Below, one piece after another: positions 43,950 to 52,868 of a stretch of 64,000 nucleotides of DNA; position 1 is the stretch's first letter; each line of letters opens with the position of its first letter. The notes beneath the pieces were generated by a model. It did not search any database and was not told where the DNA came from. It worked only from the letters and a program-made list of their open reading frames with translations. The DNA comes from Bradyrhizobium sp. CB82. GTDB lineage: Bacteria > Pseudomonadota > Alphaproteobacteria > Rhizobiales > Xanthobacteraceae. The stretch covers positions 6,887,001 through 6,951,000 of the forward strand of contig NZ_CP121650.1 of the NCBI RefSeq assembly GCF_029714405.1, given 5' to 3'. The position numbers were made by a program, and so were the translations under genes.

Positions 43950-44489
43950 TCAATGCCCTTCGAACGTCATCAGCGTGCGCACCGGCACGTCCATGGCGCG
44001 CAGCTTGGCGGCGCCGCCGAGCTCGGGCAGGTCGATGATGAAGCAGGCGGCTATCACGTTGGCGCCGATCTGTCTGAGCAGCTTGACTGCGCCCTCCGCG
44101 GTGCCACCGGTGGCAATGAGGTCGTCGACCAGGATGACGCGCTCGCCGGGCGCGACCGCGTCGACATGCATCTCCATCTCGTCGATGCCGTATTCCAGCG
44201 AATAGGCGATGCGCACCGTGGTGTGCGGCAGCTTGCCTTTCTTGCGGATCGGCACGAAGCCGGCCGAGAGCTGGTGCGCCACCGCGCCGCCGAGGATGAA
44301 GCCGCGCGCCTCCATGCCGGCGACCTTATCGATCTTGTTGCCGGCCCAGGGATGCACGAGCTCGTCGACCGCGCGGCGGAAGCCGCGCGCATCCGCGAGC
44401 AGGGTCGTGATGTCGCGGAACATGATCCCGGGCTTCGGATAGTCCGGGATGGTGCGAACGCTCGCCTTCAGATCGTGGTCAAAGGTCAT
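43950..44489 (-). CDS. apt: Adenine phosphoribosyltransferase
   Basis: Apt salvages adenine by joining it to PRPP to give AMP. The 179-residue length is standard. It opens near [20 protein letters not shown] (residues 8-27), has [17 protein letters not shown] near 57, and the PRPP-binding motif [17 protein letters not shown] near 118-134. It converges with the GIY-YIG gene (4 bases between stops) and lies 9 bases downstream of trpE(G) on the same strand, so readthrough is possible. Confidence 0.97.
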   Translation of the reverse strand: MTFDHDLKASVRTIPDYPKPGIMFRDITTLLADARGFRRAVDELVHPWAGNKIDKVAGMEARGFILGGAVAHQLSAGFVPIRKKGKLPHTTVRIAYSLEYGIDEMEMHVDAVAPGERVILVDDLIATGGTAEGAVKLLRQIGANVIAACFIIDLPELGGAAKLRAMDVPVRTLMTFEGH

Positions 44490-44498
44490 TGGTGCCTC

Positions 44499-46664
44499 TC
44501 AATCGACGCCCGCATCCAGCCGGAATGCGTTCTCGACAATTCGTAAACCCACCTCGCCACCGAGCGACATCAGCGACTCCGGGTGGAACTGCACGCCGGC
44601 GACGGGCAGCGTCTTGTGCTCGAGCGCCATGGCGACGCCGTCCTCGGTGCTCGCCGTCACGGATAGAACATCCGGCATGCTGCCCCGTTCAACATACAGC
44701 GAATGGTAGCGGCCGATCACGATCTCGTTCGGCAGATTGCGCATCAGGCGCCCGCCCCGCACCTGCACCCGCGACGGCCGGCCATGGGCGGGATGCGTCA
44801 GTTGCCCGAGCTCACCGCCAAAATATTCGCCGATCGCCTGCACGCCGAGGCAGACGCCAAACACCGGCAGCTTCTTCGCAAGCGCCGCGTCGATGGTCTT
44901 TTTGATCCCGAAGTCTTCGGGACGGCCCGGTCCGGGCGACAGCACCAGCAAATCCCACGTCCTCTGCTTGAGCATGTCAAGCGCATGCACATAGCGGACC
45001 ACGGTGACGCTGGCGCCGACCTGGCGGAAGTAGTCGGCGAGCATGTGCACGAAACTGTCGTCGTGGTCGATCAGCAGCACGTGCTTGCCCGAGCCGGTCG
45101 CATCGGGCGCGAAGGTCGACAGCGGCTTCGGCGGATCGCCGCGCAGCGCCTGGAACAGCGCCGCCGCCTTCACCTGGCACTCGCGGTCTTCCGCGGCCGG
45201 ATCGGAGTCGAACAGGCAGGTCGCGCCGACGCGAACCTCGGCGAGCCCGTCCTTCATGCGGATGGTGCGGATGGTCAGGCCAGTGTTGATGCTGCCGTCG
45301 AAATTCACCGCCCCGATCGCGCCCGCATACCAGCGGCGCGGCGAGCGCTCGTGATCCTCGACGAACTGCATCGCCCAGAGCTTTGGCGCGCCGGTGACGG
45401 TGACGGCCCAGGCATGGGTGAGGAACGCGTCGAGCGCGTCGAAGCCGGGACGCAACATGCCTTCGACGTGATCGACGGTGTGGAAGAGCTTCGAGTAGGT
45501 CTCGATCTGCCGCCGCGCCAGCACCTTGATGGTGCCGGGAACGCAGACGCGCGCCTTGTCGTTGCGATCGACGTCGGTGCACATGTTGAGCTCGAACTCG
45601 TCCTTCTCCGAGTTCAGGAGCTGGCGGATCTGCTCGGCATCGCCGATCGCATCCGTGCCGCGTGCGATCGTGCCCGAGATCGGGCAGGTCTCGACGCGAC
45701 GGCCGTCGGAACGCACGAACATCTCCGGCGAGGCCGACACCAGGAATTCGCCCTCGCCAAGGTTCATCAGCGCGCCGTAGGGCGACGGGTTGATGACGCA
45801 GAGACGCTGGAACACTTCTGCCGGCGAACGCTCGCAGGGCTCGGCGAACAGCTGCCCCGGCACGGCTTCGAAGAGATCGCCGCGGGCAAAGGCGGCGCGC
45901 GCGGTCTCCACTGTGGACTGATATTCGCCGGGCGCGTGATCGGCAAAGCCCTGCCGCGGCGTCTTGAGGTACGGGCTGTCCGCGGTCTCGCGCGGCAGGC
46001 CCTCGGTCGACCGGCCCTCCCAGGTGAAGTCGTAGCTCAGCACCACGCCGCGGCCGGTGGCGCGGTCATAGGCGAGCAGGCGATCGGGCACATAGAGCAC
46101 GATGTCCCGCTGGTCCTTTTCGCGCGCGCGCTTCTGTACGAGGTCCTCGATCTGGAACACGAGGTCATAGGCGAAGGCCCCGAACAGGCCGAGCAGCCCG
46201 TCGTCATTGGCGGAAAAGGCGGCGACGAGATCGCGCACCAGCGACATCACGCTGGCACGCCGGGTGCGCTGATCTTCCTCGACCGGCGCATCGCCGCGGA
46301 TGATGTGGCCGGCAAGGTACGAGGCCGTCTTCTCGGAGATCACCACGCAGGGCTCGCGCAGGACGTCGGCCAGGAAGGTGATCAGCACCTGCCCGCGCTG
46401 GTTCAGCGCTTCGAGCTTGAAATTGACGCCGACGGTTTCCAGCATGAGCGGCGGATCGGAGAAGCCAAGGTCGAAACTCTCGTAGCGGCCGGGCACGGTG
46501 GTGCCCGACGACAGCACCACGCCGCGGCGGCGGTCGAGCAGGCTGACGAGATCGTCGAGCCTGCTGGCGCCGCCGCTAAACTGCTCCGCCACGCGCGTGA
46601 TCGCGAGACCCGCGCGGGTCACAAAGTCGCTTCTGGCCGGGAGGGCAAAGACTGTCCTGTTCAT
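44499..46664 (-). CDS. trpE(G): Fused anthranilate synthase, TrpE-TrpG
   Basis: This single protein makes anthranilate from chorismate and glutamine, the first step to tryptophan. Residues 1-510 are the TrpE domain with LVSASPEMFVRSDGRRVETC, PISGTIARGTDAIGDAEQIR and AWAVTVTGAPKLWAMQFVED. Residues ~525-721 are the glutamine amidotransferase: SPGPGRPEDF, nucleophile Cys605 in GVCLGVQAIG, and His694 with Glu696 in FHPESLM. Such fusions are typical of Rhizobiales. The Trp-responsive leader is at 46767-46875. The start at 46664 fits the family. Confidence 0.97.
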   Translation of the reverse strand: MNRTVFALPARSDFVTRAGLAITRVAEQFSGGASRLDDLVSLLDRRRGVVLSSGTTVPGRYESFDLGFSDPPLMLETVGVNFKLEALNQRGQVLITFLADVLREPCVVISEKTASYLAGHIIRGDAPVEEDQRTRRASVMSLVRDLVAAFSANDDGLLGLFGAFAYDLVFQIEDLVQKRAREKDQRDIVLYVPDRLLAYDRATGRGVVLSYDFTWEGRSTEGLPRETADSPYLKTPRQGFADHAPGEYQSTVETARAAFARGDLFEAVPGQLFAEPCERSPAEVFQRLCVINPSPYGALMNLGEGEFLVSASPEMFVRSDGRRVETCPISGTIARGTDAIGDAEQIRQLLNSEKDEFELNMCTDVDRNDKARVCVPGTIKVLARRQIETYSKLFHTVDHVEGMLRPGFDALDAFLTHAWAVTVTGAPKLWAMQFVEDHERSPRRWYAGAIGAVNFDGSINTGLTIRTIRMKDGLAEVRVGATCLFDSDPAAEDRECQVKAAALFQALRGDPPKPLSTFAPDATGSGKHVLLIDHDDSFVHMLADYFRQVGASVTVVRYVHALDMLKQRTWDLLVLSPGPGRPEDFGIKKTIDAALAKKLPVFGVCLGVQAIGEYFGGELGQLTHPAHGRPSRVQVRGGRLMRNLPNEIVIGRYHSLYVERGSMPDVLSVTASTEDGVAMALEHKTLPVAGVQFHPESLMSLGGEVGLRIVENAFRLDAGVD

Positions 46665-46766
46665 GTGATCCTCTTGGGCTCCTCTTACGAGACTTGCCGA
46701 GGGAACGCCACACAGGACAAACGATCAGGCCGCCGCACTGCGTTGGCGACCTTCGACGATTTAGGG

Positions 46767-46808
46767 AAAAGAAATCGCACCGGCCACCTCTTCAGGAGGT
46801 GCGCCACC
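46767..46808 (-). terminator. trp attenuator hairpins and terminator
   Basis: Leftward, GGTGGCGCACC is followed by CACCTC-CTGAA-GAGGTG, then GGCCGGTGC and the tail GATTTCTTTTCCC. The segments can pair in alternative ways (GGTG with CACC; CACCTC with GAGGTG; GCACC with GGTGC), as in a classical transcription attenuator. The first segment overlaps the Trp codons of the leader. The T-rich tail is at 46767-46774. About 100 bases separate it from trpE(G). Confidence 0.75.
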
Positions 46809-46839
46809 AACGACGGGATGGGCGGACGACGGTGCTCAT
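46792..46839 (-). CDS. trpL: trp leader peptide
   Basis: A 15-codon frame reads MSTVVRPSRRWWRTS and stop, with tandem Trp codons at positions 11-12. It lies directly before and into the attenuator hairpins and about 130 bases before trpE(G). Ribosome stalling at the Trp pair would favour the antiterminator when Trp-tRNA is low. There is no Shine-Dalgarno, and the ATG coincides with the predicted transcript start, so it is probably translated from a leaderless RNA, as described for Sinorhizobium trpL. In that genus the peptide and the small attenuator RNA also act in trans. Confidence 0.8.
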   Translation of the reverse strand: MSTVVRPSRRWWRTS

Positions 46840-46846
46840 GGGGAAC

Positions 46847-46875
46847 TACACACCATGGCGCGGCGGCGGCGTCAA
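46847..46875 (-). promoter_or_regulatory. trp promoter
   Basis: Leftward, TTGACG (46875-46870), 17 bases, then TGTGTA (46852-46847). The -35 matches the consensus well and the -10 weakly. The predicted start, 7-8 bases on, falls at 46839-46840, the A of the leader ATG. Confidence 0.6.
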
Positions 46876-46930
46876 GATGCCATCCACGTGCCATAGCCAG
46901 GATGGAGCTGCGGTATATCCTGGCTATGGA

Positions 46931-47356
46931 TCAATACGCCCCGACCTCATATCCGATCGCCCGAAATCCGTTGTCAGGGACATAGCGGAATTCGAACGTG
47001 AATTCGGAATTCGTGTCGTGCCAGGTCAGCGCGCAGTGGCCTTCGGGCAACGACAGGAGTTTTGCGGTGTGCAGATGCTTGCGCATGAAGGGCGTGAACA
47101 ACGTGTCGAAGCGTTGCAGGAATTCGGCCTCGCTCTTGACCGGGCCGCTCTGAACGTCGTGCTTGCCTTCCCCCGACCAGAACTCGACGGGGAATGAGAT
47201 CAGCTTGACGATGCGGTTCTTGTCGTTCGCATTCGCCGCGCCTTCGAAGTCGTTGCGGAAGGCCTGAAATTCCGGTCCGTTACACACTGGATCCTTGGCC
47301 CAACAGGGCGCCGCAAGGGCGGTCACGAACAATGATGCGATCAGGAAGGCTTTCAT
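46931..47356 (-). CDS. Exported hypothetical protein
   Basis: A 141-residue protein with a Sec signal, MKAFLIASLFVTALAAPCWA, and likely cleavage after CWA. The mature part has two Cys (VCNGPEF, GHCALTW), a charged middle (FPVEFWSGEGKHD) and an aromatic-rich C-terminus (EFTFEFRYVPDNGFRAIGYE). It resembles small periplasmic NTF2-like or DUF proteins but I cannot name the family. The start at 47356 is taken because it opens the signal peptide; 20 upstream codons are unlikely. It lies between the trp leader and the dienelactone hydrolase gene. Confidence 0.75.
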   Translation of the reverse strand: MKAFLIASLFVTALAAPCWAKDPVCNGPEFQAFRNDFEGAANANDKNRIVKLISFPVEFWSGEGKHDVQSGPVKSEAEFLQRFDTLFTPFMRKHLHTAKLLSLPEGHCALTWHDTNSEFTFEFRYVPDNGFRAIGYEVGAY

Positions 47357-47473
47357 ATGGGATGCTCGGCGCCACATTGTTGACGAAGGACACGGCAGCT
47401 TGCTGAACCGCGCCAACGCGGCCGCCCGACGTCGGGGCGGCCTCCCCTGTGTCGCAGAAGCGCACCGCCGCGT

Positions 47474-48148
47474 TCATCCCAGATGCTTCTTGAAGAACTC
47501 CGTCGCGCGGCCCCAGGCGAGCTCGGCGGCTTCGCGGTCGTGCACGGCCTGGCGCTGCTCGTTGACGAAGGCGTGCTCGGCATCGTACCGGAACAGCTCC
47601 AGCGACTTGCCGGCCGTCTTCATGCCCTTCTCGAAGGCATCGACCACCTCAGGCGTGCACCAATCGTCCTTGTTGGCGAAATGCGCCTGAAGCGGGATTT
47701 CGACGTCGGCGGGCTTGGCCGCCTGCTCCGGCGGGATGCCATAGAACACGACGCCGGCCGCAAGCTCCGGGATCTTGGTGGCGCCGATGATGGTAACCGC
47801 ACCGCCGAGGCAGAAGCCGGTCAGGCCGACCTTGGCGCTGTTGCGTGCCAGATATTGCGCGGCGCCGCGCACGGTCTGCGTGGTCAAGTCCATGAAGTCG
47901 AGCGAGTTCATCTCGCGATTGGCTGCATCGGTGTCGTGATAGGGCACCACCTTGCCCTTGTAGAGGTCGGGCGCGAGCGCATCGAAGCCGGCGAGCGCAA
48001 AGCGGTCGCACAGGCCCTTGATCTGGTCCGACAGGCCCCACCATTCCTGGATCACGACCACGCCAGGTGCGTTTCCGCGCGCGGCATTGGCGAGATAGCC
48101 CGACGCATCCTTGCCGTCCGGACGCTTGAAGGTGATCATGGTGCCCAT
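47474..48148 (-). CDS. Dienelactone hydrolase family protein
   Basis: A 224-residue alpha/beta hydrolase of the DLH family, which opens lactones from aromatic degradation. The nucleophile is Cys113 in VGLTGFCLGGAVTIIG. The acid and base are in NKDDWCTPEVVDAF and YDAEHAFVNEQ near residues 167 and 195. GVVVIQEWWGLSDQIKGLCD (29-48) is the family N-terminal motif. The ATG at 48148 follows GGAGG by 6 bases. No chlorocatechol genes are nearby, so the true substrate is unknown. Confidence 0.93.
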   Translation of the reverse strand: MGTMITFKRPDGKDASGYLANAARGNAPGVVVIQEWWGLSDQIKGLCDRFALAGFDALAPDLYKGKVVPYHDTDAANREMNSLDFMDLTTQTVRGAAQYLARNSAKVGLTGFCLGGAVTIIGATKIPELAAGVVFYGIPPEQAAKPADVEIPLQAHFANKDDWCTPEVVDAFEKGMKTAGKSLELFRYDAEHAFVNEQRQAVHDREAAELAWGRATEFFKKHLG

Positions 48149-48230
48149 GCTTTCCTCCGACGAATTTCTGGGGCGGTTGACGGTATTCTGGCCGCTGCGC
48201 GAGCGATAGGCAATCGCGGTCCCATACAAA

Positions 48231-48368
48231 CTCTCGTGCCCGGATGCTGTGCCGCGCGCCGCGTCTTTGCGGCGTGATGCACTGCTGATCCCGGAGCCCA
48301 GCCGCGAGCAGGCTGGGTCCCGGTTCTGCGGCGCACCGTTGCACGCTGCGCCGCGCCCGGGACACGCA
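48231..48368. repeat. Dispersed intergenic palindrome (GGATGC...GTGCC type), copy 3
   Basis: Related to 12876-12994 and 24315-24446: ctctcgtgcccggatgctgt at the left, an inner gatcccggagccc / gggtcccggttc pair, and gcgccgcgcccgggacacg at the right. It sits upstream of the dienelactone hydrolase gene and just past the fbc terminator. Confidence 0.75.
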
Positions 48369-48378
48369 TGCGCCCAAC

Positions 48379-48404
48379 AAAAAAGCCCCCTTGCAGGGGC
48401 TTTT
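48379..48404 (-). terminator. Intrinsic terminator of the fbcF-fbcH operon
   Basis: Leftward, GCCCC-TGCAA-GGGGGC is followed by six Ts (48384-48379). This is a canonical Rho-independent terminator 25 bases beyond the fbcH stop. Confidence 0.92.
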
Positions 48405-48428
48405 CTATTTCACTCGCCGTTCGGCCGC

Positions 48429-50492
48429 TCAGTGCGCGTCGGCCCAGACCTTCTTCTTGGTGAAGTACATCATGCCTGCGAAGATGATCAGGAACACGAA
48501 TACCTGGAAGCCGAGCTGCTTGCGGGCCTCCATGTGCGGCTCCGCGGTCCACATCAGGAACGTGGTCACGTCCTTGGCGTATTGCGCGACAGTGGTCGGC
48601 GAGCCGTCGTCATAGGCGACCTGGCCGTCGCTCAGGGGCTTGGGCATCTTGATGGCGTGGCCAGGGAAGTACTTGTTGAAGTACGAGCCCTCCGGAATGG
48701 TCACGCCTTCCGGCACCTTGTCCTCAAAGCCCTGCAAGACCGCCGCGACGTAGTCCGGACCCTGCTCCTGGTACTGGGTAAAGAAGTCGAAGATGAACCA
48801 TGGGAAGCCGCGCTCGTAGGACCGCGCCTTGGTGATCAGCGACAGGTCGGGCGGCGCCGCTCCGCCGTTCGCCGCGCGAGCCGCCTGCTCGTTCGGGAAG
48901 GGCGATGGGAAGTAGTCCGCCGGGCGGCCGGGGCGCTCGAACATCTCGCCCTGGTCGTTCGGACCGTCCTTGATCTTGTACTCGGAGGCAAACGCCGACG
49001 CTTGCGCGACGGAATAGCCCGGGCCGCCGGCTTCCGCGAGGTTGCGGAAGGCGACATAGGACAGGCCGTGGCAGTTGGAGCAGACTTCCTTATAGACCTT
49101 CAGGCCACGTTGAAGCGCACCGCGGTCGAACTTGCCGAAGGGACCGGCGAACGACCACTTGATGCCCGGCGGCTTGTCGCTGCCTTCGGCCGCGCGCGCG
49201 TCCTGCAACGTGCCGGCAAACAGCGCGCCGGCAGCGACCAGCGCGACCATGACGGAGGCAGCGACCTTGCCGCCCTTGGCCAGCACCGCGGCCGCGATCG
49301 AGTTCGGCACCGGGCGCGGCGTCTCGACCCGGGAGAGCAGCGGCAGCACGATCAGGAAGTAGGCGAAGTAGCAGACCGTCAGAACACGGCCGGCGATCAC
49401 GTAGATGCCCTCCGGCGGCTGCGCGCCGAGATAGCCGAGCAGGATGCAGACCACAACGAAGATCCAGAAGAACTGCTTGGCGAGCGGGCGATACTTGGTG
49501 GACCGGGTCTTGGCGCTGTCGAGCCACGGAAGGAATGCCAGCACAATGATCGCAGAGAACATCGCGATGACGCCGGCGAGCTTGTTCGGGATCGAGCGCA
49601 GGATCGCGTAGAACGGCAGATAGTACCATTCGGGCACGATGTGCGGCGGGGTCACGCCCGGATTGGCCGGGATGTAGTTGTCCGCATCCCCGAGATAGTT
49701 CGGCATGTAGAAGATGAACCAAGCATAGAGGAGCAGGAAGCAGGACACGCCGAACAGGTCCTTGATCGTCGCGTGCGGCGTGAACGGCACCGTGTCCTTT
49801 TCCGTCTTGGCTTCGACGCCGTCCGGATTGTTCTGGCCGGCAACATGCAGCGCCCAGACGTGCAGCACGACAACACCGGCAATCAGGAACGGCAAGAGGT
49901 AGTGCAGCGAGAAGAAGCGGTTCAGCGTCGGGTTACCGACGGAATAGCCACCCCACAGCAGTGTCACAATGCTCTCGCCGACATAGGGAATGGCCGAGAA
50001 CAGGTTGGTGATGACGGTGGCGCCCCAGAAGCTCATCTGGCCCCACGGCAACACGTAGCCCATGAAGCCGGTCGCCATCATCAGGAGGTAGATGATGACG
50101 CCGAGGATCCACAGCACCTCGCGTGGCTCCTTGTACGACCCGTAATAAAGGCCGCGGAACATGTGAACGTAGACGGCGAAGAAGAACATCGACGCGCCGA
50201 CAGCATGCATGTTGCGCAGCAGCCAGCCATAATTGACGTCGCGCACGATCAGTTCGACCGACTTGAAGGCCAGATCAGCGTACGGCGTGTAGTGCATCGC
50301 CAGGATGACGCCGGTGAGAATCTGGATCCCGAGCATGAAAGACAGGATGGCGCCGAAGGTCCACCAGTAGTTCAGATTACGCGGCGTCGGATAGGCGACG
50401 AACGAGGAGTGCATAAGACCAAAGATCGGCAGCCGCCGCTCGATCCATTTCAGGGCTGGATTGCTCGGCTGATAGTCGGAGGGTCCGCTCAT
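48429..50492 (-). CDS. fbcH: Cytochrome b/c1 polyprotein of the bc1 complex
   Basis: One 687-residue gene encodes both cytochromes of ubiquinol:cytochrome c reductase. In B. japonicum the FbcH precursor is known to be cut into separate cytochromes b and c1. Residues 1-400 are cytochrome b with haem His96, His110, His197 and His211, and the Qo-site PEWY at 287-290. Residues ~405-434 form an internal signal peptide ending at DARA. The c1 part carries the haem site CSNCH (471-475) and a C-terminal membrane anchor ([19 protein letters not shown]). It is cotranscribed with fbcF and ends at a strong terminator. Confidence 0.97.
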   Translation of the reverse strand: MSGPSDYQPSNPALKWIERRLPIFGLMHSSFVAYPTPRNLNYWWTFGAILSFMLGIQILTGVILAMHYTPYADLAFKSVELIVRDVNYGWLLRNMHAVGASMFFFAVYVHMFRGLYYGSYKEPREVLWILGVIIYLLMMATGFMGYVLPWGQMSFWGATVITNLFSAIPYVGESIVTLLWGGYSVGNPTLNRFFSLHYLLPFLIAGVVVLHVWALHVAGQNNPDGVEAKTEKDTVPFTPHATIKDLFGVSCFLLLYAWFIFYMPNYLGDADNYIPANPGVTPPHIVPEWYYLPFYAILRSIPNKLAGVIAMFSAIIVLAFLPWLDSAKTRSTKYRPLAKQFFWIFVVVCILLGYLGAQPPEGIYVIAGRVLTVCYFAYFLIVLPLLSRVETPRPVPNSIAAAVLAKGGKVAASVMVALVAAGALFAGTLQDARAAEGSDKPPGIKWSFAGPFGKFDRGALQRGLKVYKEVCSNCHGLSYVAFRNLAEAGGPGYSVAQASAFASEYKIKDGPNDQGEMFERPGRPADYFPSPFPNEQAARAANGGAAPPDLSLITKARSYERGFPWFIFDFFTQYQEQGPDYVAAVLQGFEDKVPEGVTIPEGSYFNKYFPGHAIKMPKPLSDGQVAYDDGSPTTVAQYAKDVTTFLMWTAEPHMEARKQLGFQVFVFLIIFAGMMYFTKKKVWADAH

Positions 50493-50554
50493 GATGCGAT
50501 CCTGAGGAAATAAACAACGCGACGGCTCGGAGCTTCGGACGCGGGGTCCGAAGC

Positions 50555-51085
50555 TCAGCCGATCTGGATTTTGGTGTCGGAGACGAACTGGTAGGGCGGC
50601 ACCGGCAGGTTTGCGGGTGCGGGCCCCTGGCGAATACGCCCCGAGGAATCGTACTGCGAGCCGTGGCAGGGGCAGAAGAAGCCGTCGTAATTGCCCTCAT
50701 GCGCGATCGGGATGCAGCCAAGATGGGTGCAGATGCCGATCACGACCAGCCACTGCTCGTGCCCGGCCTTGACCCGAGCCTCGTCGGACTGCGGATCGGG
50801 CAGGCTCGCGACGTTGACCGCGCGCGCCTCCTCGACCTGCTTCTTGGTGCGGTGGCTGATGTAGATCGGCTTGCCGCGCCAGAACACCTTGATGTCCTGG
50901 CCCTCGGCGACCGGAGTCAGATCCACCTCGATCGGAGCGCCGGCGGCGATCGTCGAGGCATCCGGATTCATCTGGGAAATGAACGGCCAGAGCGTCGCAA
51001 CGCCGCCCACTGCCGCTGCTGCCCCCGTTGCAACGAAAAGGAAATCACGGCGTGTCGGATGGTCCGCCGAAGACGCTGTCGTCAC
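50555..51085 (-). CDS. fbcF: Rieske iron-sulphur subunit of the bc1 complex
   Basis: The 176-residue Rieske protein takes electrons from ubiquinol at the Qo site. The Tat signal is [11 protein letters not shown] (11-21), which stays as the membrane anchor. The 2Fe-2S site is CTHLGC (Cys119, His121, Cys124) and CPCHGS (Cys138, Cys140, His141). It lies 62 bases upstream of fbcH. Length and spacing are standard for alphaproteobacterial petA/fbcF. Confidence 0.97.
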   Translation of the reverse strand: MTTASSADHPTRRDFLFVATGAAAAVGGVATLWPFISQMNPDASTIAAGAPIEVDLTPVAEGQDIKVFWRGKPIYISHRTKKQVEEARAVNVASLPDPQSDEARVKAGHEQWLVVIGICTHLGCIPIAHEGNYDGFFCPCHGSQYDSSGRIRQGPAPANLPVPPYQFVSDTKIQIG

Positions 51086-51364
51086 GATTCCAACCCTTTC
51101 TTCTTATGCGACCGGCGGAACCGCCCCAGGGGGCGCCCAAAGGTCCCCAGAACAGGCTGCCGGCGCCCGCGGCCCCCGCGGCGGCAGAACTTTGCTTGAT
51201 CCGCGCCAAAACGAGCGAAACAGCAGTCCAGAATCGTTCTATTGGCACCCTTGCCGGGCGAGCGCAAGCCCGCTATCGGCGCGGAAGCGTGCAATGCACG
51301 AATTCCGCGGCCAGCGGTGTTTTATTGAGACATTTCCGGCCCGCACCAACCCCGTCGCAGCCCC
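51086..51364. other. Divergent promoter region, fbcF and trmL
   Basis: About 280 bases with no gene. The first half (51105-51190) is extremely GC-rich, the second half less so. The promoters of both the leftward bc1 operon and the rightward trmL-que cluster must lie here. I cannot pick exact hexamers with confidence. Confidence 0.4.
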
Positions 51365-51823
51365 ATGCAGATAGCGCTTTTCCAGCCCGACATCCCCCAG
51401 AACACCGGCACCATTCTTCGGCTCTGCGCCTGTCTGGACATGGCCGCCCATATCATCGAGCCGGCGGGTTTTCCCGTCTCCGACCGCTTGTTCCGCCGGG
51501 CTGGAATGGACTATCTGGACCAGGTCAGCGTGACCCGTCACGACTCCTGGTCGAAATTTCAGGCCTGGCGCACGGAACGAGGGTACCGGCTGCTGCTGTT
51601 CACCACCAAGGGTGCGACCAACTATCTTGATTTTCGCTACCAGCCGTCGGACATCCTGCTGCTCGGGCGCGAGAGCGCAGGGGTCACCGACGAGGTGGTC
51701 GCGGCCGCGGATGCGCGGCTCGTCATCCCGATCAAGCCGGGGCTGCGCTCGCTCAATGTGGCGATGACCGCGGCGATGGCCGCAGGCGAAGCGTTGCGGC
51801 AGGTCCGCAATCCGCAGATCTAG
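51365..51823 (+). CDS. trmL: tRNA (cytidine(34)-2'-O)-methyltransferase
   Basis: TrmL (YibK) 2'-O-methylates the wobble base of tRNA-Leu. The 152-residue length is standard for this small SPOUT enzyme. QIALFQPDIPQNTGTILRLC (residues 2-21) contains the conserved N-terminal PxNxG. LLGRESAGVTDEVV near 101 and VIPIKPGLRSLNVAMTAAMA near 121-140 form the SAM-binding trefoil knot. queE follows 15 bases later, so the two are likely cotranscribed. Both act on position 34 of tRNAs. Confidence 0.95.
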   Translation: MQIALFQPDIPQNTGTILRLCACLDMAAHIIEPAGFPVSDRLFRRAGMDYLDQVSVTRHDSWSKFQAWRTERGYRLLLFTTKGATNYLDFRYQPSDILLLGRESAGVTDEVVAAADARLVIPIKPGLRSLNVAMTAAMAAGEALRQVRNPQI

Positions 51824-51838
51824 AGCTTTAAGGAGAAC

Positions 51839-52486
51839 ATGGTGAGTTACGCGGTCAAGGAAATCTTCCTGACCCTGCAAGGCGAAGGCGCCCATGCCGG
51901 GCGCGCGGCGGTGTTCTGCCGTTTTGCCGGCTGCAACCTCTGGAGCGGCCGCGAGGCGGACCGCGCCGGTGCGATCTGCCAGTTCTGCGACACGGATTTC
52001 GTCGGCACCGATGGCACGCTGGGCGGACGCTACGCCACAGCGGAGGACCTTGCGGCGACGATCGCCGCGCAATGGACGGGAACCCAAGAAAAACATCAAG
52101 GCAGCCGTTATGTCGTGCTGACCGGCGGCGAGCCGCTCTTGCAGGTAGACGCCCCGCTGGTCGATGCGCTACACGGCAGCGGCTTCGAGATCGGGGTCGA
52201 AACCAACGGCACGATTCTCCCGCCGGAAGGCCTCGACTGGATCTGCGTCAGTCCGAAAGCGGGAAGCGATCTCGTGCTGCGGCGCGGGCACGAGCTGAAG
52301 CTGGTCTATCCGCAAGCGCAGGCGCTGCCGGAAGCTTTCGAAGGCCTCGCCTTCGAGCGGTTCTCGCTGCAACCGATGGACGGGCCCGAGGTGGCCGAAA
52401 ACACCGCGCGCGCCATCGACTATTGCCTGCGCCACCCGCAATGGCGGCTCAGCGTGCAAACACACAAGACGCTCGGCATCAGATAG
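51839..52486 (+). CDS. queE: 7-carboxy-7-deazaguanine synthase
   Basis: QueE is a radical SAM enzyme that rearranges 6-carboxytetrahydropterin to CDG in queuosine synthesis. This 215-residue form has the Fe-S ligands Cys32, Cys47 and Cys50, a CX14CX2C arrangement known from Burkholderia-type QueE rather than the usual CX3CX2C. IFLTLQGEGAHAGRAAVFCR (9-28) and LTGGEPLLQ near 94 are family marks. An AAGGAGA lies 4 bases before the ATG. queD follows after 16 bases. Confidence 0.95.
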   Translation: MVSYAVKEIFLTLQGEGAHAGRAAVFCRFAGCNLWSGREADRAGAICQFCDTDFVGTDGTLGGRYATAEDLAATIAAQWTGTQEKHQGSRYVVLTGGEPLLQVDAPLVDALHGSGFEIGVETNGTILPPEGLDWICVSPKAGSDLVLRRGHELKLVYPQAQALPEAFEGLAFERFSLQPMDGPEVAENTARAIDYCLRHPQWRLSVQTHKTLGIR

Positions 52487-52502
52487 GACTGACGTTCACA
52501 AG

Positions 52503-52868
52503 ATGTGGGAATTGACGAAATCATTCCGCTTCGAAGCGGCGCATACGCTGTCGGGTACGACCTTTGGCGCGGCGAGCGAAGAGATTCACGGCCACTCCTT
52601 CCGCGCCGAGGTGAGCTTGCGCGGCACGCCCGATCCCGTGACCGGAATGGTGGTCGATCTCGGCCTCCTCCAACGCGCGATCGAGGACGTGCGACTGACG
52701 CTCGACCACAAGTTTCTCAACAAGATCGAGGCGCTGGGCACCCCGACACTGGAAAACCTCTCGCGCTTCGTCTGGGAGCGCCTTGCGCATCTCGGCGGGC
52801 TGACCCGCGTCAGTATCCATCGCGACAGTTGCAACGAGAGCTGCACCTATTACGGTCCGCAGAGTTAG
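52503..52868 (+). CDS. queD: QueD/PTPS-family protein with Ser in place of the catalytic Cys
   Basis: Next to queE, so expected to be 6-carboxytetrahydropterin synthase, which converts dihydroneopterin triphosphate. The 121-residue product has the zinc ligands His14, His29 and His31 (FEAAH, IHGH) and the LDHKFLN and NESCTYY motifs. The usual CxxxHGH becomes SEEIHGH, with Ser25 where the catalytic Cys should be and no Cys in the first 100 residues. Other COG0720 proteins show shifted or altered catalytic residues, so activity is possible but altered. Function as QueD is inferred from context. Confidence 0.85.
   Translation: MWELTKSFRFEAAHTLSGTTFGAASEEIHGHSFRAEVSLRGTPDPVTGMVVDLGLLQRAIEDVRLTLDHKFLNKIEALGTPTLENLSRFVWERLAHLGGLTRVSIHRDSCNESCTYYGPQS

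Noticed and set aside
46685..46894. Alternative trp leader frame with isolated Trp codons
   Set aside because: Its Trp codons are not adjacent, it starts before the predicted transcript, and it runs through the terminator. The short frame with tandem Trp fits better.
44703..46985. A 760-codon open frame antisense to trpE(G)
   Set aside because: It lies wholly over a clear enzyme gene and the trp leader and shows no recognisable motif.
48249..50513. A 754-codon open frame antisense to fbcH
   Set aside because: Composition is Asp/Arg/His-rich as expected for antisense frames; fbcH is unambiguous.
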